NCBI GenBank assembly: GCA_003550325.1 | Contig: QKWP01000364.1 | Location: forward strand, 162,509-226,508 | Length of the DNA: 64,000 bases | Reading direction: 5' to 3' | From: Gigaspora rosea | Lineage: Eukaryota; Glomeromycota; Glomeromycetes; Diversisporales; Gigasporaceae | Shown: positions 53,321 to 64,000 of the stretch, in pieces | Position numbering within the stretch: the stretch's first letter is position 1 | Layout: each line of letters begins with the position of its first letter | The notes under the pieces: generated by a model | Databases searched by the model: none | Told to the model about the DNA's origin: nothing | What the model saw: the letters and a program-made list of their open reading frames with translations, nothing else | Program-made: the position numbers and the translations under genes

Positions 53321-54800
53321 TTATAGTGGGATTATGACAGCTCTCTTATATACTATTAAACCACAAGAGGTTAATGATTCCATATCCCTTAAAACCAAAC
53401 CATAATCGTAAATGAAGTATTTCAGTGAAGTATGAGTATGAAAGATTTCTTTTAATGCGCTCATTTCATAATCATTCGAAGAGCTTAAAAAGGGTAATGT
53501 AGTATTTTTTATTTTTTTTTTTACATAGTACTTCTCCAAAGTTTTTCCAAACACAAGATTACGAACATTAGACCATAAAAAGGAAATTCTATTTTAGAAT
53601 ATGAGAGATTAATGATTCTATATCTTCTAAACCAAAACATTAACATAACTTATATTAAGTATTTTTATGTAGTATTTTTACGAAAATTTCTTATAATGCG
53701 CATATCTCACAACCGACAGAAATGCTTAAGAAGGATAATGTAGAGTTTTCACAGAGAACTTTTGCCAAAGCTTTTTAGGCTTCAAAAACAAGAATAGTAG
53801 AAGAAAAATCTAAGTTAAAGTGGCGTTTATGTAAAAAGTTTTTGCTAGCGCTTTCCTCCTTCTATGCCAATATTGTTTATTCAAATACTTAAAAAAAAAT
53901 TAGACTTGTATTTTTGTAAAAGAGCTTCCGCTAATGCTATTCCTCCTTCATTTCCAATTCGATTAAAAGAAAGGTTTAAAATTATTAATGTAGTGTTTAT
54001 GCAAAAAAGCTTTAGCAATTATTTTTCCTCCTTCACAACCAATCTCATTTTTGCTAATATCTAAAACAGTTAAAGCTACAAAGAACCTCTACCAATATCT
54101 TTGCTCCTCCAAAATCGATATATTTTTATGACTAATATCTAAAAAAAAAGTCAATGTAGTGTTTGCACAAAGAAATTCTGACAGTGCTATCACTTTGTCA
54201 GAATAAAGGTGTTATAGGGAAAATTTAAAGAAGCCAAAGTAGTATTTTTGATCAAAATATCGCCTAATCTTTGTATGACTTTGGAATTATTATAACTCGA
54301 CCTAAAGTTTAATCAGGTAATAATGGTGTTTATACAAAGACTTTCAAATGCTATATTGTTAAAAATATCCCCATTAGATGTTAAAATATCTACAGATAGA
54401 TAAAAGATTTAATAAAGTGTTATCGTGAATCATAAATAGCACTTGCAGCTTCATCATATTGTTTACAAATTTCACGCTCTTCATGAAGCCATTGTTGGAT
54501 TCTACCATACAAATTGCCAACCTGTGTAGTAAAGATTAAGAATAATCAAATAAAATAGTCTTGGATAATTTTGGAAAATAATTTTAAAGGGGTTAATTTA
54601 ACTTGTTCTTCAGCATTTATTGCTAAAAATTATATTTTTATAAGTCTTGTATCACTAATATCTTTTGTATGTACACTCCATCATATTGGTACAATAATTC
54701 TACACCATTGACGATTTATAAGGCATGAAAATAAATTTTTATAATCATTCCGGAAATTATTAAATATTTTGGAAAAGCATTCATTATAAATTTTGAATTT
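53321..54800 (-). pseudogene. F-box/LRR pseudogene, tandem copy of the 48775-50250 gene
   Basis: The minus strand aligns through the whole gene. The N-terminus (near 54780) has the ACACCATTGACGATTTATAAGG segment corresponding to the RQWC region, then the linker, LRR units and the C-terminal ISALK..HT..LKY phrase. It has no ATG at the F-box start, many frame changes and stops, and an extra partial copy of the C-terminal segment (53595-53760 against 53341-53560). The family TATA motif is missing from its upstream flank. It is dead, and probably non-transcribed. Confidence 0.8.
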
Positions 54801-55514
54801 GAAAGGATTATGAATTTTTTTAATTCAGACGGACAACTAAAAGATTGCGCACACCGTGATAGCTCTTTGGATGATGTACAGAGCCAAATAGGCTGGATAT
54901 AAAACTTTACACAGCCCCATTTCCTGTAGTTTTTTTTTATCCGTTCTCATTTCGCACCATAATTTCTAAATTTAGTATGTAGTACAACCTTACTCGCCCA
55001 TTTTTATGTCATCGATACGGTTCAGAAGTTGTCGATGCTACGTAGGAGGTTTTTATTTGCGCAAAATTTGACTATTCCTGATCATCCCGACATAGAATCC
55101 GAACACGTAGCAAAGTAGAAAAAAATGAAAATACGCAAAAACTAATGCTTAAATCGCACTAAATAAAAATGCCGGGAATGAAATTTTACATATCATATAA
55201 TGAATGTTAATCTTTTTAACGTTAAAACTTTAACCCTAAATTTTATCTCACGCACTTCATTTATTTACAAAATCGGGTTTCCTTTGGTTTGTATCACCCA
55301 CGCAAATAACGGGAGGTTTACCAATATTAATGAAGAACTGAGTTATGCCCACTTTAAAAAACCTTGGTTTGTCTATCATAAGCTTTGTATTTTGATTTAT
55401 AGTTTATATATATACAAAATAATAAAATGTAACTCGATTTAGATTTCGCCATAAAAAAAAGGTTAATTATATTCTTTGCAAATCAAGATTTTTTTTTTAT
55501 AATTGAGTGAACGA
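54801..55514. other. Duplicated upstream flank, no gene
   Basis: Aligned in patches with 50270-50700 as part of the same segmental duplication. An 80-residue plus-strand frame near 55200 has no recognisable features. Confidence 0.4.
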
Positions 55515-56330
55515 ATAGGTTTACAGGCACCATTCAACTGCTTTCCTTAAATTTTGAGATGTAACTATACTATGTCTGTAACACTATCCAAGGTTATATC
55601 ATGCTTTAATGTTTCTGATTTCAGATTGCTTTATCTCATTTTTATCAGTTCCAATACAATGTTTATAACACCATCCAGCATTATTTGACCTTTTTTTTAT
55701 TTTTATCAGTTCCAATGGCATGTTCATAACACCATACAGCATTATTTGTCTATAAATATCATAATTTCTACAACCTTTAGTCTCCATTCAAATCCTTTCT
55801 TTTTATATTTTGCTGCCCCAATACCGTGATTAAAACACTTGTTATGTTATGTTCCCATTATAATTTTACCTTTTGCAGATTTTTAATACCATTCAAATGC
55901 TTTTTTTTCTAATTTTTGGGTATTTCAGTGCCATATTTATCACAATATCCAAGATTATATTGTGGATTAGGATTTCATTCCACATTTTGCAGATTTTAAA
56001 GTACCATTCAAATGCGTTACTTTCAATTTTTGCCAAACTTATGGCATAAATCAAGATTATATTGTCTTTCAGCATCATTATTTTCTGCGGATTTTAAAAT
56101 GCCTCCTTTTTATCTTTAGTCGTCCCAATCCAGTGTTTATAGCATAATCCAAGATTATATATTGTAACTATAGCTCTTCCTTCGGCAGATTGTAAATACC
56201 ATCAAACCTTTTTCATATACAGATTTGATATTATTTTCATAACATAATCGAAGATTATTTTGCCTATTAGGACCTTTATTGTTTGTTAAAATTGAATGCC
56301 ATTCAAATGGTTATACTGTTGCTTTATAAC
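55515..56330 (-). pseudogene. Decayed Sel1-like repeat gene
   Basis: Seven or eight diverged tandem units of about 100-108 bp. On the minus strand they read as 36-residue Sel1-like repeats: AGWCYKHCIGTDKNEIK, FEWYFKICK, and ILDIVINMALKYPKIRKKS. DNA markers are CCATTCAAATGC and ATAATCCAAGATTATATTG. Sel1 repeats are alpha-helical scaffolds. No unit run is free of stops and no start is found. Confidence 0.6.
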
Positions 56331-57301
56331 CTTTGCTATTACTAAAATGACATAGAATAATTGATTATTATCGTTTCTTTCATTGGATAAACAATGCAAG
56401 TAGCTATATTAAGGCGCTATCGATATTAATTAATTAGTGTTAGTATGAATCATAAGTTATCTATTACTGTGTTTGAAAATTACCTAATTGATATCTATTA
56501 TATATAATTTTCGTGTTTCCTTTTTTTCTGGAAAGGGTTTCATTTTGTTAATAGTAAAAATTTACAAAACTTTCAATCTCTTTCATAAATTCTTTAAAAG
56601 TTTATTTGAATTTACATTAATGATACTTTTATGGCATCATCTTTTATTATGTAACTTATTATTTTCTGAGTCTCAAGTAGAAATATTTGTATAGTCTTAA
56701 AACTTTAATCATTAAGAAATTGATTATATTCATTATCGCACCTTGTTAATGAACGGATAACTTTAATAATTGTTGTGATTCTACTAACTATCGCATTACT
56801 AATATGCTCATTATATTCTGTTGCTTTATATATTATTATTATTACTTTAATAATATTCACTACATTAGATAAGACCATTTAAATATTTTCTATAGATTCG
56901 TCAATATACGAGATAATATATACATTTTCTTTATCGTTTTTAACATATTTGAAGCAACTTTCAGAAAAAACATTGCGATTGAAGTGTGATGATAAATTTA
57001 TACTATATTATAATACTGTACAGGAAGAACTGATTAATTATTGATATTTACCAAGCCAAGGCTTTAAAAACCAAATATAGTTGACTGTTTATATTACTTA
57101 GTTTGCCATGTTAATTTTAAATGAATGTGCTAATTATGAATTCTTTATCTTTCTTTTTGAGCCTTGGAAATAGATGGAGGAAATTTTCAAAACACAATTC
57201 TATCCAATTATGACGACAAAAGATAATAAGATAAATTTCGTAGTTAATATAAGTCAATTTAATAGAATTGAGAATGTTCAGTTAAAAAACATGAATAGTA
57301 A
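56331..57301. other. Intergenic, no gene seen
   Basis: A/T-rich, with stops in all frames; the 3' flank of the BTB gene lies at its right edge. Confidence 0.4.
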
Positions 57302-58843
57302 TTAATATAAGTCTTTTTTATGTATCTGAAATACTTCATATTCCACTAATGAAAAAAATGAGTAACAGTTAATATAAGATGATGTAATTCTAATTGGTTC
57401 ATATGTAAGATAGTTGGTATTAAAATAACAATAACATCCATTATCTTGATTAAAATTATTTTTCATATAAAGACCATAAGAAAATGCTGGGCCCTCATTA
57501 GCAAAAACTAAAGTTGAACACTCTGGTTTTTTCACACGTCTTAAAACAGTTTGATTATTACCATTTTTTAATGAAAAAATAAAGCTATCATTGCAATCTC
57601 TGTAGATAGCACCATCATCTATTCTTTCCCACCCAACGGGATTATATCCTCCAAGGATTTCGTCTGTACCTTTAACTTTCATAACTACAACTATATTTTT
57701 TTGTTTATTACATAAATTCCAAAATGAATCCTTGGTAAATCCATCTCTGCTTCCTCGAATTAGTAATTTAAACTCGTAGGGATTATTTGCCACAGAGTAT
57801 GTATCTGTTCTTTTATCAATCCACAAAGCAATGACTGTTGCATGTTCTTCACTAATAATCGATGAAGAAATTGTGTTAGCTGTACGTTTTGGCAAATTTT
57901 GTGTCAAGATAATGCGAGGTGGTAAAATTTTCGATGATATATCTAGATTTGGAGATGCCAAGCGCTTCTTTATATCTTTCCAAAGGGTTTTTTCAAGAAT
58001 TTGTTTATATGGATATATATGATTATAAATATCATCTGCAGATATTTGGAAATATCTAATAAAAGGTAAACAGTTTTGTAGAATGGTTTTTAAAGCTTGA
58101 TAATTTTCAAAAGTCCATTTAGAATCGGATGATAGATCTGGATTTTGAGCAATTCCCCATTTAATAACGTAATTCCAAATTTTTATTTCTTCTAACTGTA
58201 AATTATCTCGTTTTATAAGTGATACCAATGCACTTTCAGTAAGTGAAACAAAATCTTCAGAATCAAAAACTTTATTCGGATATTTGACAATAATATCATT
58301 ACACCATTTCTGTAATTCTTGAAGTGTATCACTTTTGAAACTTTTTTGATAAATATGAGTAAAATGTAAAAGAAGCCAGTGAACTTTTGTTTCGATTAGG
58401 TAAGTTTCAAGATATTTGGCCAATTCTTCAAGAATAAGCTCGCAAGCAATAAGCATAAGTTCAAAAATAATTGATGTATCAAGATTTTCTAATAAAATCA
58501 CGCCTCCATAGATATACCTTTATATATAATTAATAATGTTATGATTTAAAGTATTACACATCATAATCTAAAGATTCAATTCAATAACTTACTTAATAAT
58601 GATATCAAATTGTTCAATAGAAATATGTTTTAAATTGATTGTTTTAATATTATTTTTATCATTGTTAATATTTGATAGTTCATTACGAAAATATAAAGAT
58701 CGATATCTCAAAATAGAAGAATGCGTTTTAAATGTTTTAACATCCGGAGAATTTCCAACATTAATAATTACATTGAAATCCTCTTCATCATTAAGAAGAT
58801 CAATATAATCTTTCGAAAGTTTTCCAAGAAATTTTGCCTCCAT
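57302..58843 (-). CDS. BTB-BACK-TLDc domain protein, two exons (488 aa)
   Basis: Exon 1 is 58593-58843 and exon 2 is 57302-58517. They are separated by a 75-bp intron (58518-58592) with GTAAGTTA at the donor and ATATAAAG at the acceptor. Splicing gives an uninterrupted frame through the BTB motif FDIIIKYIYGGV, which supports the junction. Residues 16-125 are the BTB/POZ fold (DFNVIINVG, then HSSILRYRSLYF). About 130-240 is BACK-like (WCNDIIVKYPNKVF, then LQLEEIKIWNYVIKWG). About 300-480 is TLDc (LLIRGSRDGFTKDSFWNLCN, then LGGYNPVGW, then SFIFSL, then GPAFSYGLYM). By family, BTB-BACK proteins act as Cullin-3 adaptors, and TLDc is linked to oxidative-stress and V-ATPase functions. The role here is inferred. 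The family is expanded in Glomeromycotina. Confidence 0.88.
58518..58592 (-). other. Intron of the BTB-BACK-TLDc gene (75 bp)
   Basis: GT..AG intron, interrupting a lysine codon (AA|G). It is similar in length to the 74-bp intron in the kinase fragment at 38198-38271, suggesting the typical intron size for this genome. Confidence 0.8.
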
Positions 58844-59018
58844 TTTAATTAATACTGTATGAGGTAAATTTGATTTTTTTTTATAAGAAAAAATTTTGCA
58901 TTCATTTTTTATACTGTTTTATAATGCTGTACTACTGGTATACGTACGTAAGGTGCAGGAAATTTAAAATCTTCATTCACTCCATATATGGATAATGCAT
59001 AAGAATAAATTTCTTTGT

Positions 59019-59381
59019 CTCAATAAAGGGAATGATCTAGAATCCTCAACCACTTTGTATGAAATAATACGCCAAGATATATACTTAATAGCAACTATTC
59101 TGTGCTTACAGAGAAACTTAAAATAAACAATTGCTGCATTTAGTTTATCTCAATGTGTTAGTTAATGTGTTAGTTTATCTTTATTCTATATAAGTGATTG
59201 GGTTTTTAGATTTCCTGCGCCTTTGGTGCAGGAAATCTAAAATATCTGTCACTTTATCTGATATAAAGGATCAATTAACACATTAGAATAAAATAAATTT
59301 AGTAACTTATGTTTATATTATTCTTGGCGTATTATATCTATAAAAAAATGCTGAGAATTCTGGGCCCTTCACTTTATTGAG
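59019..59381. mobile_element. Palindromic MITE-like element (363 bp)
   Basis: Ends CTCAATAAAG.GAA and the reverse complement CTTTATTGAG. The arms also share AATACGCCAAGA (59069 / 59317, inverted), TTAACACATTAGAATAAA-type blocks and a sharp central palindrome GATTTCCTGCGCC-TTT-GGTGCAGGAAATC at about 59209-59240. No coding capacity. Confidence 0.65.
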
Positions 59382-59429
59382 GTAACTTTAATATTTGAAT
59401 TTGGAAAATTTAAATTAACTTTAAGCGCA

Positions 59430-59700
59430 CAAAGCTATTGTTCTGTACACTCCGATCTCCGAACATCGTAAAGAAATTCTACAAAGAAGTTCTAAATATA
59501 GATGCAGTGACGCCAATCTTTCCAAAAGAAATTGGGCCATTGCATTGTCTAGGGTCTAGACACTTTATATACACATTTAGTTGTATCTTTATAATGCTGT
59601 TCGAAATTACAATATCGTTTAACGTCTCCCCCGGCTCCAAGAGCTCCCACCTAAAATTAATCAGGCCAATCAGAACATTCATTATGTCTTATGATTCCAA
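59430..59700 (-). pseudogene. Tc1/mariner transposase fragment
   Basis: The minus strand reads FRWELLEPGETLNDIV, then a decayed stretch ending in IGVTASIFRTSL and, after a stop, NFFTMFGDRSVQ. The WELL-PGET phrase and its distance to a ..H.SRTSLQ..-like end are those of mariner-type DD34D transposases. Both termini of the gene and the element TIRs are missing. Confidence 0.5.
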
Positions 59701-60344
59701 TGAGTCACGTGTTTATTATTCAACCAAAAATAATTTGATTATTTTGCAATTTTAGATAATTGTTTTTGTAAGGGAACGTTAAACGAAATTATAGCTTCAA
59801 ACAGCCTAAACGATACCGAATATAGAAAGATAAATATAGACTAAACTGTATTCTATGAGAAAAAAACCAAAAAATTTTTTTTAAAAAAAATCTTTCTATT
59901 AGTTTAAAGATAGATCCTGCGGAGTAATCAATTAAAAAATTATCATATTCAAATTTTATCTTCTTCCTAGCCTATATATTAAATTGATAAAATTATAGTG
60001 GTTTACTAAAATCATCGAACGAAAAATTTTGATTCATGTTGCGATAGGACATCATGTGCCTGCATAATTGCATTGGCTCTATCTCTAATTTAGACTCGGA
60101 ATTTTGACATCTTTGAGGACTCTGGACATCTAGTACAGATGTCATATGTTACTTCATTGTTTTGACCTTTAATTTGTCAAACTTTCCTTGAGTGCATTAA
60201 GCAAATGCACGTGTATTGTTTTCATAATTATTCAGTTCTTTATCATTGGAAAATTGTGTTTTATAAAATTTATATTGTTCTTCCCTTATCTTATAAACAG
60301 ATTGCTTTAATAAATATGCAGTATTATTAAATGATTTCTCCAAA
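59701..60344. other. Intergenic, no gene seen
   Basis: A/T-rich without a supported frame. Confidence 0.4.
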
Positions 60345-60602
60345 TTTTAATAAAATAAAAATAACATTACTGATTTAATGTATTTTTAGATTTTGAACAA
60401 GTTTATTTAGTATATAAAATAAGAAATAATTAGTAAAATTTTGTGAATCATAAGTTATTAAAAATTTAATTAATAAAAATTCTATAAAATCTTATGATTC
60501 ACAATATTTTACTAATTAATTCTAATTTAAGTACTAAATAAACTTGTTTAGAATCTAAAAATATGTTAAGTTGGCAGAATTATTGTTATTTTACTTGAAA
60601 TT
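60345..60602. repeat. Inverted repeat, MITE-like (258 bp)
   Basis: AAATTTTAATAAAATAAAAATAACATTACTG..AGATT.TGAACAAGTTTATTTAGTA is mirrored by ..TACTAAATAAACTTGTTTAGAATCT..TTATTTTACTTGAAATTT. A central block TAGTAAAATTTTGTGAATCATAAG / CTTATGATTCACAATATTTTACTA is well preserved. A further AAATTTTAAGTAAAATAAAAATAAT copy lies at 60672. Confidence 0.55.
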
Positions 60603-62065
60603 TAAAAAAATAAAAAATGCATAATTTTGGATTTTTGATTAAAAAAAGTCAAATTTAAGCTTTTTTTCTCCAAATTTTAAGTAAAATAAAAATAATACTA
60701 CTGTAATTATATATAGAAGTACATGTATATCTGTGAAAAATAACTATGCAAATCTACATTGTATCTATAAAGTTTTATAAGACTAAGTAAAAATTCTATA
60801 TAGCTTTATATAGAAGTTATACATAAATCTATGTAAAACTTACTTTGTGACGTTACTGACTAAATAAATAGAATTAAATGATTTGAAGGATATTAGTTAG
60901 TGCTAAAAAGCATTTTCTATCTTTAACAGAGGTTTGAATTGGAATATGAAAGTTGCTCGAATTGGATATTTGGATAATTCAAGTTAAAGAAATTGACATA
61001 TAAACATTGCTATTCCTCCACTGACTAATAAATCATTTTTATACTCACTTCTAAGAATTAAATGATTAAGCAACTATTTGTATTTTAATTAATAAAACAA
61101 ACATTTTTTTAAACTACAAATAGATTAAAATACACAATTTATAATAAAATATTTCCAAAATTTTGATTTTTTATTGTTAAAAATTATGTATTTTTACTAA
61201 ATTTAGTACACTAATGAATACCCGTTAAGATCAAATTTAACAATTTTTTAAAATATAATATAATGAAGTACTTAAAAGGTGGGATCTTTTTTGCATTTTC
61301 ACAATAAATTTACAAGCCTCATCATTCTACAGTCGAACAAAAATTATGTAAAAATAAGTATTATCCTATAGAAATAGATATTTAAAGGATATGGCAATCA
61401 CATTTATTATCGTTAACGAATTTAAGATCCGTACGTGCGTCTCGATTTTTGTGGCGTTATTAGGTGGGCTTCTTTTGGAGCGGGTTTGATCGAACAGGAC
61501 TTTTCGCATATTATTATGCCTAATATGGAAATGTATTAAAATTTTTTATTTTATTTTATTAAACTATTCTATTCTATTCTATAATTTTCTTGTATTACGA
61601 AATCGGTAAGCCACTTTGGCTGTGGGGATTTGAGAACCGGATTGACCGTTAGTTAAGTATTATTGGAACTGGCTACTAAAACTAATGCCAAGAATTATTA
61701 ACTATCAAGGAAAAGTATCAAAATATCGAAGTACGAGAAGTTATATAAAGGATACTTTCCTGATACATTTTAGAAATAAATCATATTACATTTAGATCGG
61801 TGAATAATAGTAATACACCTAAGTAACGATGGTAGTATAATGCCAATATTAGTATTAAAAATCCGATTCTCTTATCAGTTAAAATTGTTTCCTATAATAA
61901 CATTACAACAATCCAAATTGACATAACGTCATACACTAAGCTCAAAAATTCTTTTCTTAAAATTCCTATATATTAAATAACGTTAGCGTTACACAATTTA
62001 ATACGTAATTTATATCAACTTTGGTAGGTTACACATTTTATTACTTAAAGCGGATTGAACTGTTA
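60603..62065. other. Intergenic, no gene seen
   Basis: A/T-rich; short GC-richer patches (61425-61510, 61610-61660) have no readable frame. The right edge is the upstream region of the third F-box/LRR gene. Confidence 0.4.
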
Positions 62066-62079
62066 CACGGCATTTATTT

Positions 62080-62089
62080 TTGTTATATA
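62080..62089 (+). promoter_or_regulatory. TATA-type core promoter of the third F-box/LRR gene
   Basis: TTGTTATATA lies 51 bases before the chosen ATG at 62141. It is downstream of an in-frame ATG at 62021, which therefore is unlikely to be on the mRNA. The 24 bases ending here match 11857-11880 at 22 positions. Confidence 0.6.
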
Positions 62090-62140
62090 ATTGACGTACA
62101 GTACGTTCTAAAATTTTTTGGTCATTTTCAAAAAATCGAT

Positions 62141-63664
62141 ATGATAAAATTACCGATTGAATGCCACTATTTAATATTTGATAATTTCCGGCATGAACAT
62201 TCAAACTTATTTTCATGTGCTCTTGTAAACCGTCAATGGTGTAGAATGGTTATACCAGTGTTGTGGAACGATCCAAAAAACCATTTTAAAGATATAAGAC
62301 TTATAAGAATATTAATTTTAACGTTAAATGCTAAAGAACAAGCATTATTAATTCCTTTTAATATTACCCTTCCAAATCACCCAAAACCACTATTTGAATA
62401 TACAAGTTATATCACATCTGTTAACAAAAATTTGTATGATGGAATTAGAAATTGGCTTTATGATGAAAAACATGCATTATATAAAATAGTGTGCAAGTTT
62501 GAAAATGTCATGAAATGTTCTTTGATAGCAATGTTTTTACGAACTAGTAAGAATCTTAAACATTTAAGTCTTGATGAAGTTATTTACAACCAAATAATAT
62601 TTGAAAGTATTTATGTGAACACTACTATTACTTCTATGGATTTACATAATATCAGTTGTGGTTTTAAATTTAAAGTAATAGATGCATTAGAAAAGATCAT
62701 TTATAAAAATTCTACTTTAACTTCTTTAGATCTTTATAATAATCAGATTGGCGCTGAAAAGGGGAAGGTATTAGCAAAATCTCTTTGTAAAAACACCATG
62801 TTAACTTCTTTGGATTTTGGTGGTAATGATCTTGGATCTGAAGGAGTAAAAGCATTAGCGGATGCACTTTGTAAAAATGTCATACTAAAAGATTTAAATC
62901 TTACTTATAATTATCTTGGACCAGAAGGAGGAAAAGCATTGGCAAATGCACTTTGCAAGAATGTTACGTTGACTTCTTTGAATCTTTGGGATAACAATCT
63001 TGGATCAGAAGGTGGAAAAGCATTAGCAGATGCACTTTGCAAGAACACCGCATTGATTTCTTTGAACCTTCAATGTAATAGTTTTGGACCAGAAGGAGGA
63101 AAAGCAATAGTAGATTCACTTTGCAAGAATACCACTCTAAAAGATTTGAATCTTAGTTATAATAATCTCGGATCAGAAGGAGGAAAAGCATTAGCAAATG
63201 CACTTTACAAAAACACCGCGCTGATTTCTTTGAATTTTCGTAATAATTGCATTGGTTCTGAGAGCGGTAAAGCATTAGCAGATGCACTTTGCAAAAATAC
63301 CACATTAACTTCTTTAGATCTTCAATTTAATAATCTTGGATCAGAAGGAGGAAAGGCTTTAGCAGATATGCTTTGCAAGAATATCACCCTGACTTCATTA
63401 TGTCTTGGAAGTAATAAACTTGGATCAGAAGGTGGAAAAAAATTAGCAGATGCAATTTGCAAGAACACTACACTAAAGTTTTTAGATCTTAGTCGAAATA
63501 TTCTCAAATCAGAAGGAGTAAAAGCGTTAGCAGATTCTCTTTGCAAGAATGCCACGCTAGAAGATTTGAATCTTGGTTATAATCGTCTCGAATCAGAAGA
63601 AGAAAACTCGGTAAAAAATACACTTTGCAAGAACAATAATAGATGTAAAGTTAGATTTATTTAA
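62141..63664 (+). CDS. F-box-like / leucine-rich-repeat protein (507 aa)
   Basis: Single exon. The frame is open from an ATG at 62021, but the F-box-like domain begins exactly at the internal Met (62141; MIKLPIECHYLIFDNF) as in the paralogues, and the shared promoter motif falls between the two, so 62141 is chosen. Residues 1-47 carry LFSCALVNRQWCRMVIPVLW. The linker (residues 50-160) is very close to that of the 11921 gene (EQALLIPFNITLPN; FEYTSYITSVN). About twelve 28-residue RI-type LRRs (LTSLDLQFNNLGSEGGKALA pattern) run to near the end. Probably an SCF substrate receptor; substrate unknown. It has about two more repeats than its sister, consistent with gain or loss of whole 84-bp units. 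Confidence 0.88.
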   Translation: MIKLPIECHYLIFDNFRHEHSNLFSCALVNRQWCRMVIPVLWNDPKNHFKDIRLIRILILTLNAKEQALLIPFNITLPNHPKPLFEYTSYITSVNKNLYDGIRNWLYDEKHALYKIVCKFENVMKCSLIAMFLRTSKNLKHLSLDEVIYNQIIFESIYVNTTITSMDLHNISCGFKFKVIDALEKIIYKNSTLTSLDLYNNQIGAEKGKVLAKSLCKNTMLTSLDFGGNDLGSEGVKALADALCKNVILKDLNLTYNYLGPEGGKALANALCKNVTLTSLNLWDNNLGSEGGKALADALCKNTALISLNLQCNSFGPEGGKAIVDSLCKNTTLKDLNLSYNNLGSEGGKALANALYKNTALISLNFRNNCIGSESGKALADALCKNTTLTSLDLQFNNLGSEGGKALADMLCKNITLTSLCLGSNKLGSEGGKKLADAICKNTTLKFLDLSRNILKSEGVKALADSLCKNATLEDLNLGYNRLESEEENSVKNTLCKNNNRCKVRFI

Positions 63665-64000
63665 TTTAAAAAGTTAATATGAAAATGTATTAAAAATTTT
63701 TATTTCACAGTTCTTATTTATACTTACATACTATTTTTTTATACTTATTACCCAAATATTGAGTTCGGACTGATCCGAATATTTTTCTTTGATCATAGTA
63801 TATTGAGCTAAATGTTGCAAAGAGGGCTAAATCAACAAAAACAAAAGATCTTCGAAAATCAATTTTAATATTATAAATATTATAATAAATTATAAATAAA
63901 TACAAACTTTAAAAAGCCATATACTACAAAATTTTATTAATATAACTGCTTTGTGTTTAAATAAAGGGATCTTATTCTAAATTGATTTGTGTAAAAAACT
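63665..64000. other. 3' flank of the third F-box/LRR gene, no gene seen
   Basis: A/T-rich, with stops in all frames. Confidence 0.4.

Noticed and set aside
59438-59755. 105-residue plus-strand frame
   Set aside because: The opposite strand carries recognisable mariner transposase phrases; the plus frame is its shadow.
62021-62140. Upstream ATG extending the third F-box/LRR protein by 40 residues
   Set aside because: The conserved TATA motif lies downstream of it, and the paralogues start at the F-box Met.

Overview
This is a very AT-rich eukaryotic window. I infer an arbuscular-mycorrhizal fungus (Glomeromycotina, Rhizophagus-like). The reasons are intron-poor F-box/leucine-rich-repeat genes with 28-residue repeats, a BTB-BACK-TLDc gene, Sel1-repeat/protein-kinase debris, short introns, and a heavy load of nested transposons. 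No bacterial-type operons, CRISPR arrays or rRNA genes were seen.

Four genes look intact. Three are F-box/LRR paralogues (11921-13333 +, 48775-50250 -, 62141-63664 +) that share a TTGTTATATA core-promoter motif. The fourth is a two-exon BTB-BACK-TLDc gene (57302-58843 -). A decayed tandem copy of the second F-box/LRR gene lies at 53321-54800, and another LRR scrap at 17470-17815.

The centre (21146-35987) is one 14.8 kb Ty3/gypsy LTR retrotransposon bounded by a 4-bp CTAG target duplication. Its LTRs differ in length (about 1.88 and 4.99 kb) because each contains a homogeneous 27-bp minisatellite, with about 46 units in the 5' LTR and about 164 in the 3' LTR. The interior holds three leader hairpin repeats and a gag with one zinc knuckle and an SR-rich tail. 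Next comes a protease joined to an unusual zinc-knuckle, CXXC and coiled-coil module. That is followed by reverse transcriptase, a frameshifted RNase H, integrase, and an intact extra ORF of 229 residues in the env position. The element carries several nonsense, frameshift and active-site changes. It landed in an older transposase remnant and split it.

The remainder is mostly non-autonomous DNA transposons. Several have TIRs of the type TAGRG with 8-bp target duplications (hAT-like). Others have TA-flanked TIRs or are near-perfect palindromes, and several are nested. One TA-flanked element with pogo-like TIRs (37072-39478) carries a 5'-truncated Sel1-kinase gene fragment that still has an intron. 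There are decayed hAT and mariner transposases, a degraded Sel1 gene, several minisatellites and a 0.9 kb polypurine tract.

The most novel signals are the retrotransposon's LTR minisatellite, its added zinc/coiled-coil module and its extra ORF, followed by the gene-carrying pogo-like element.
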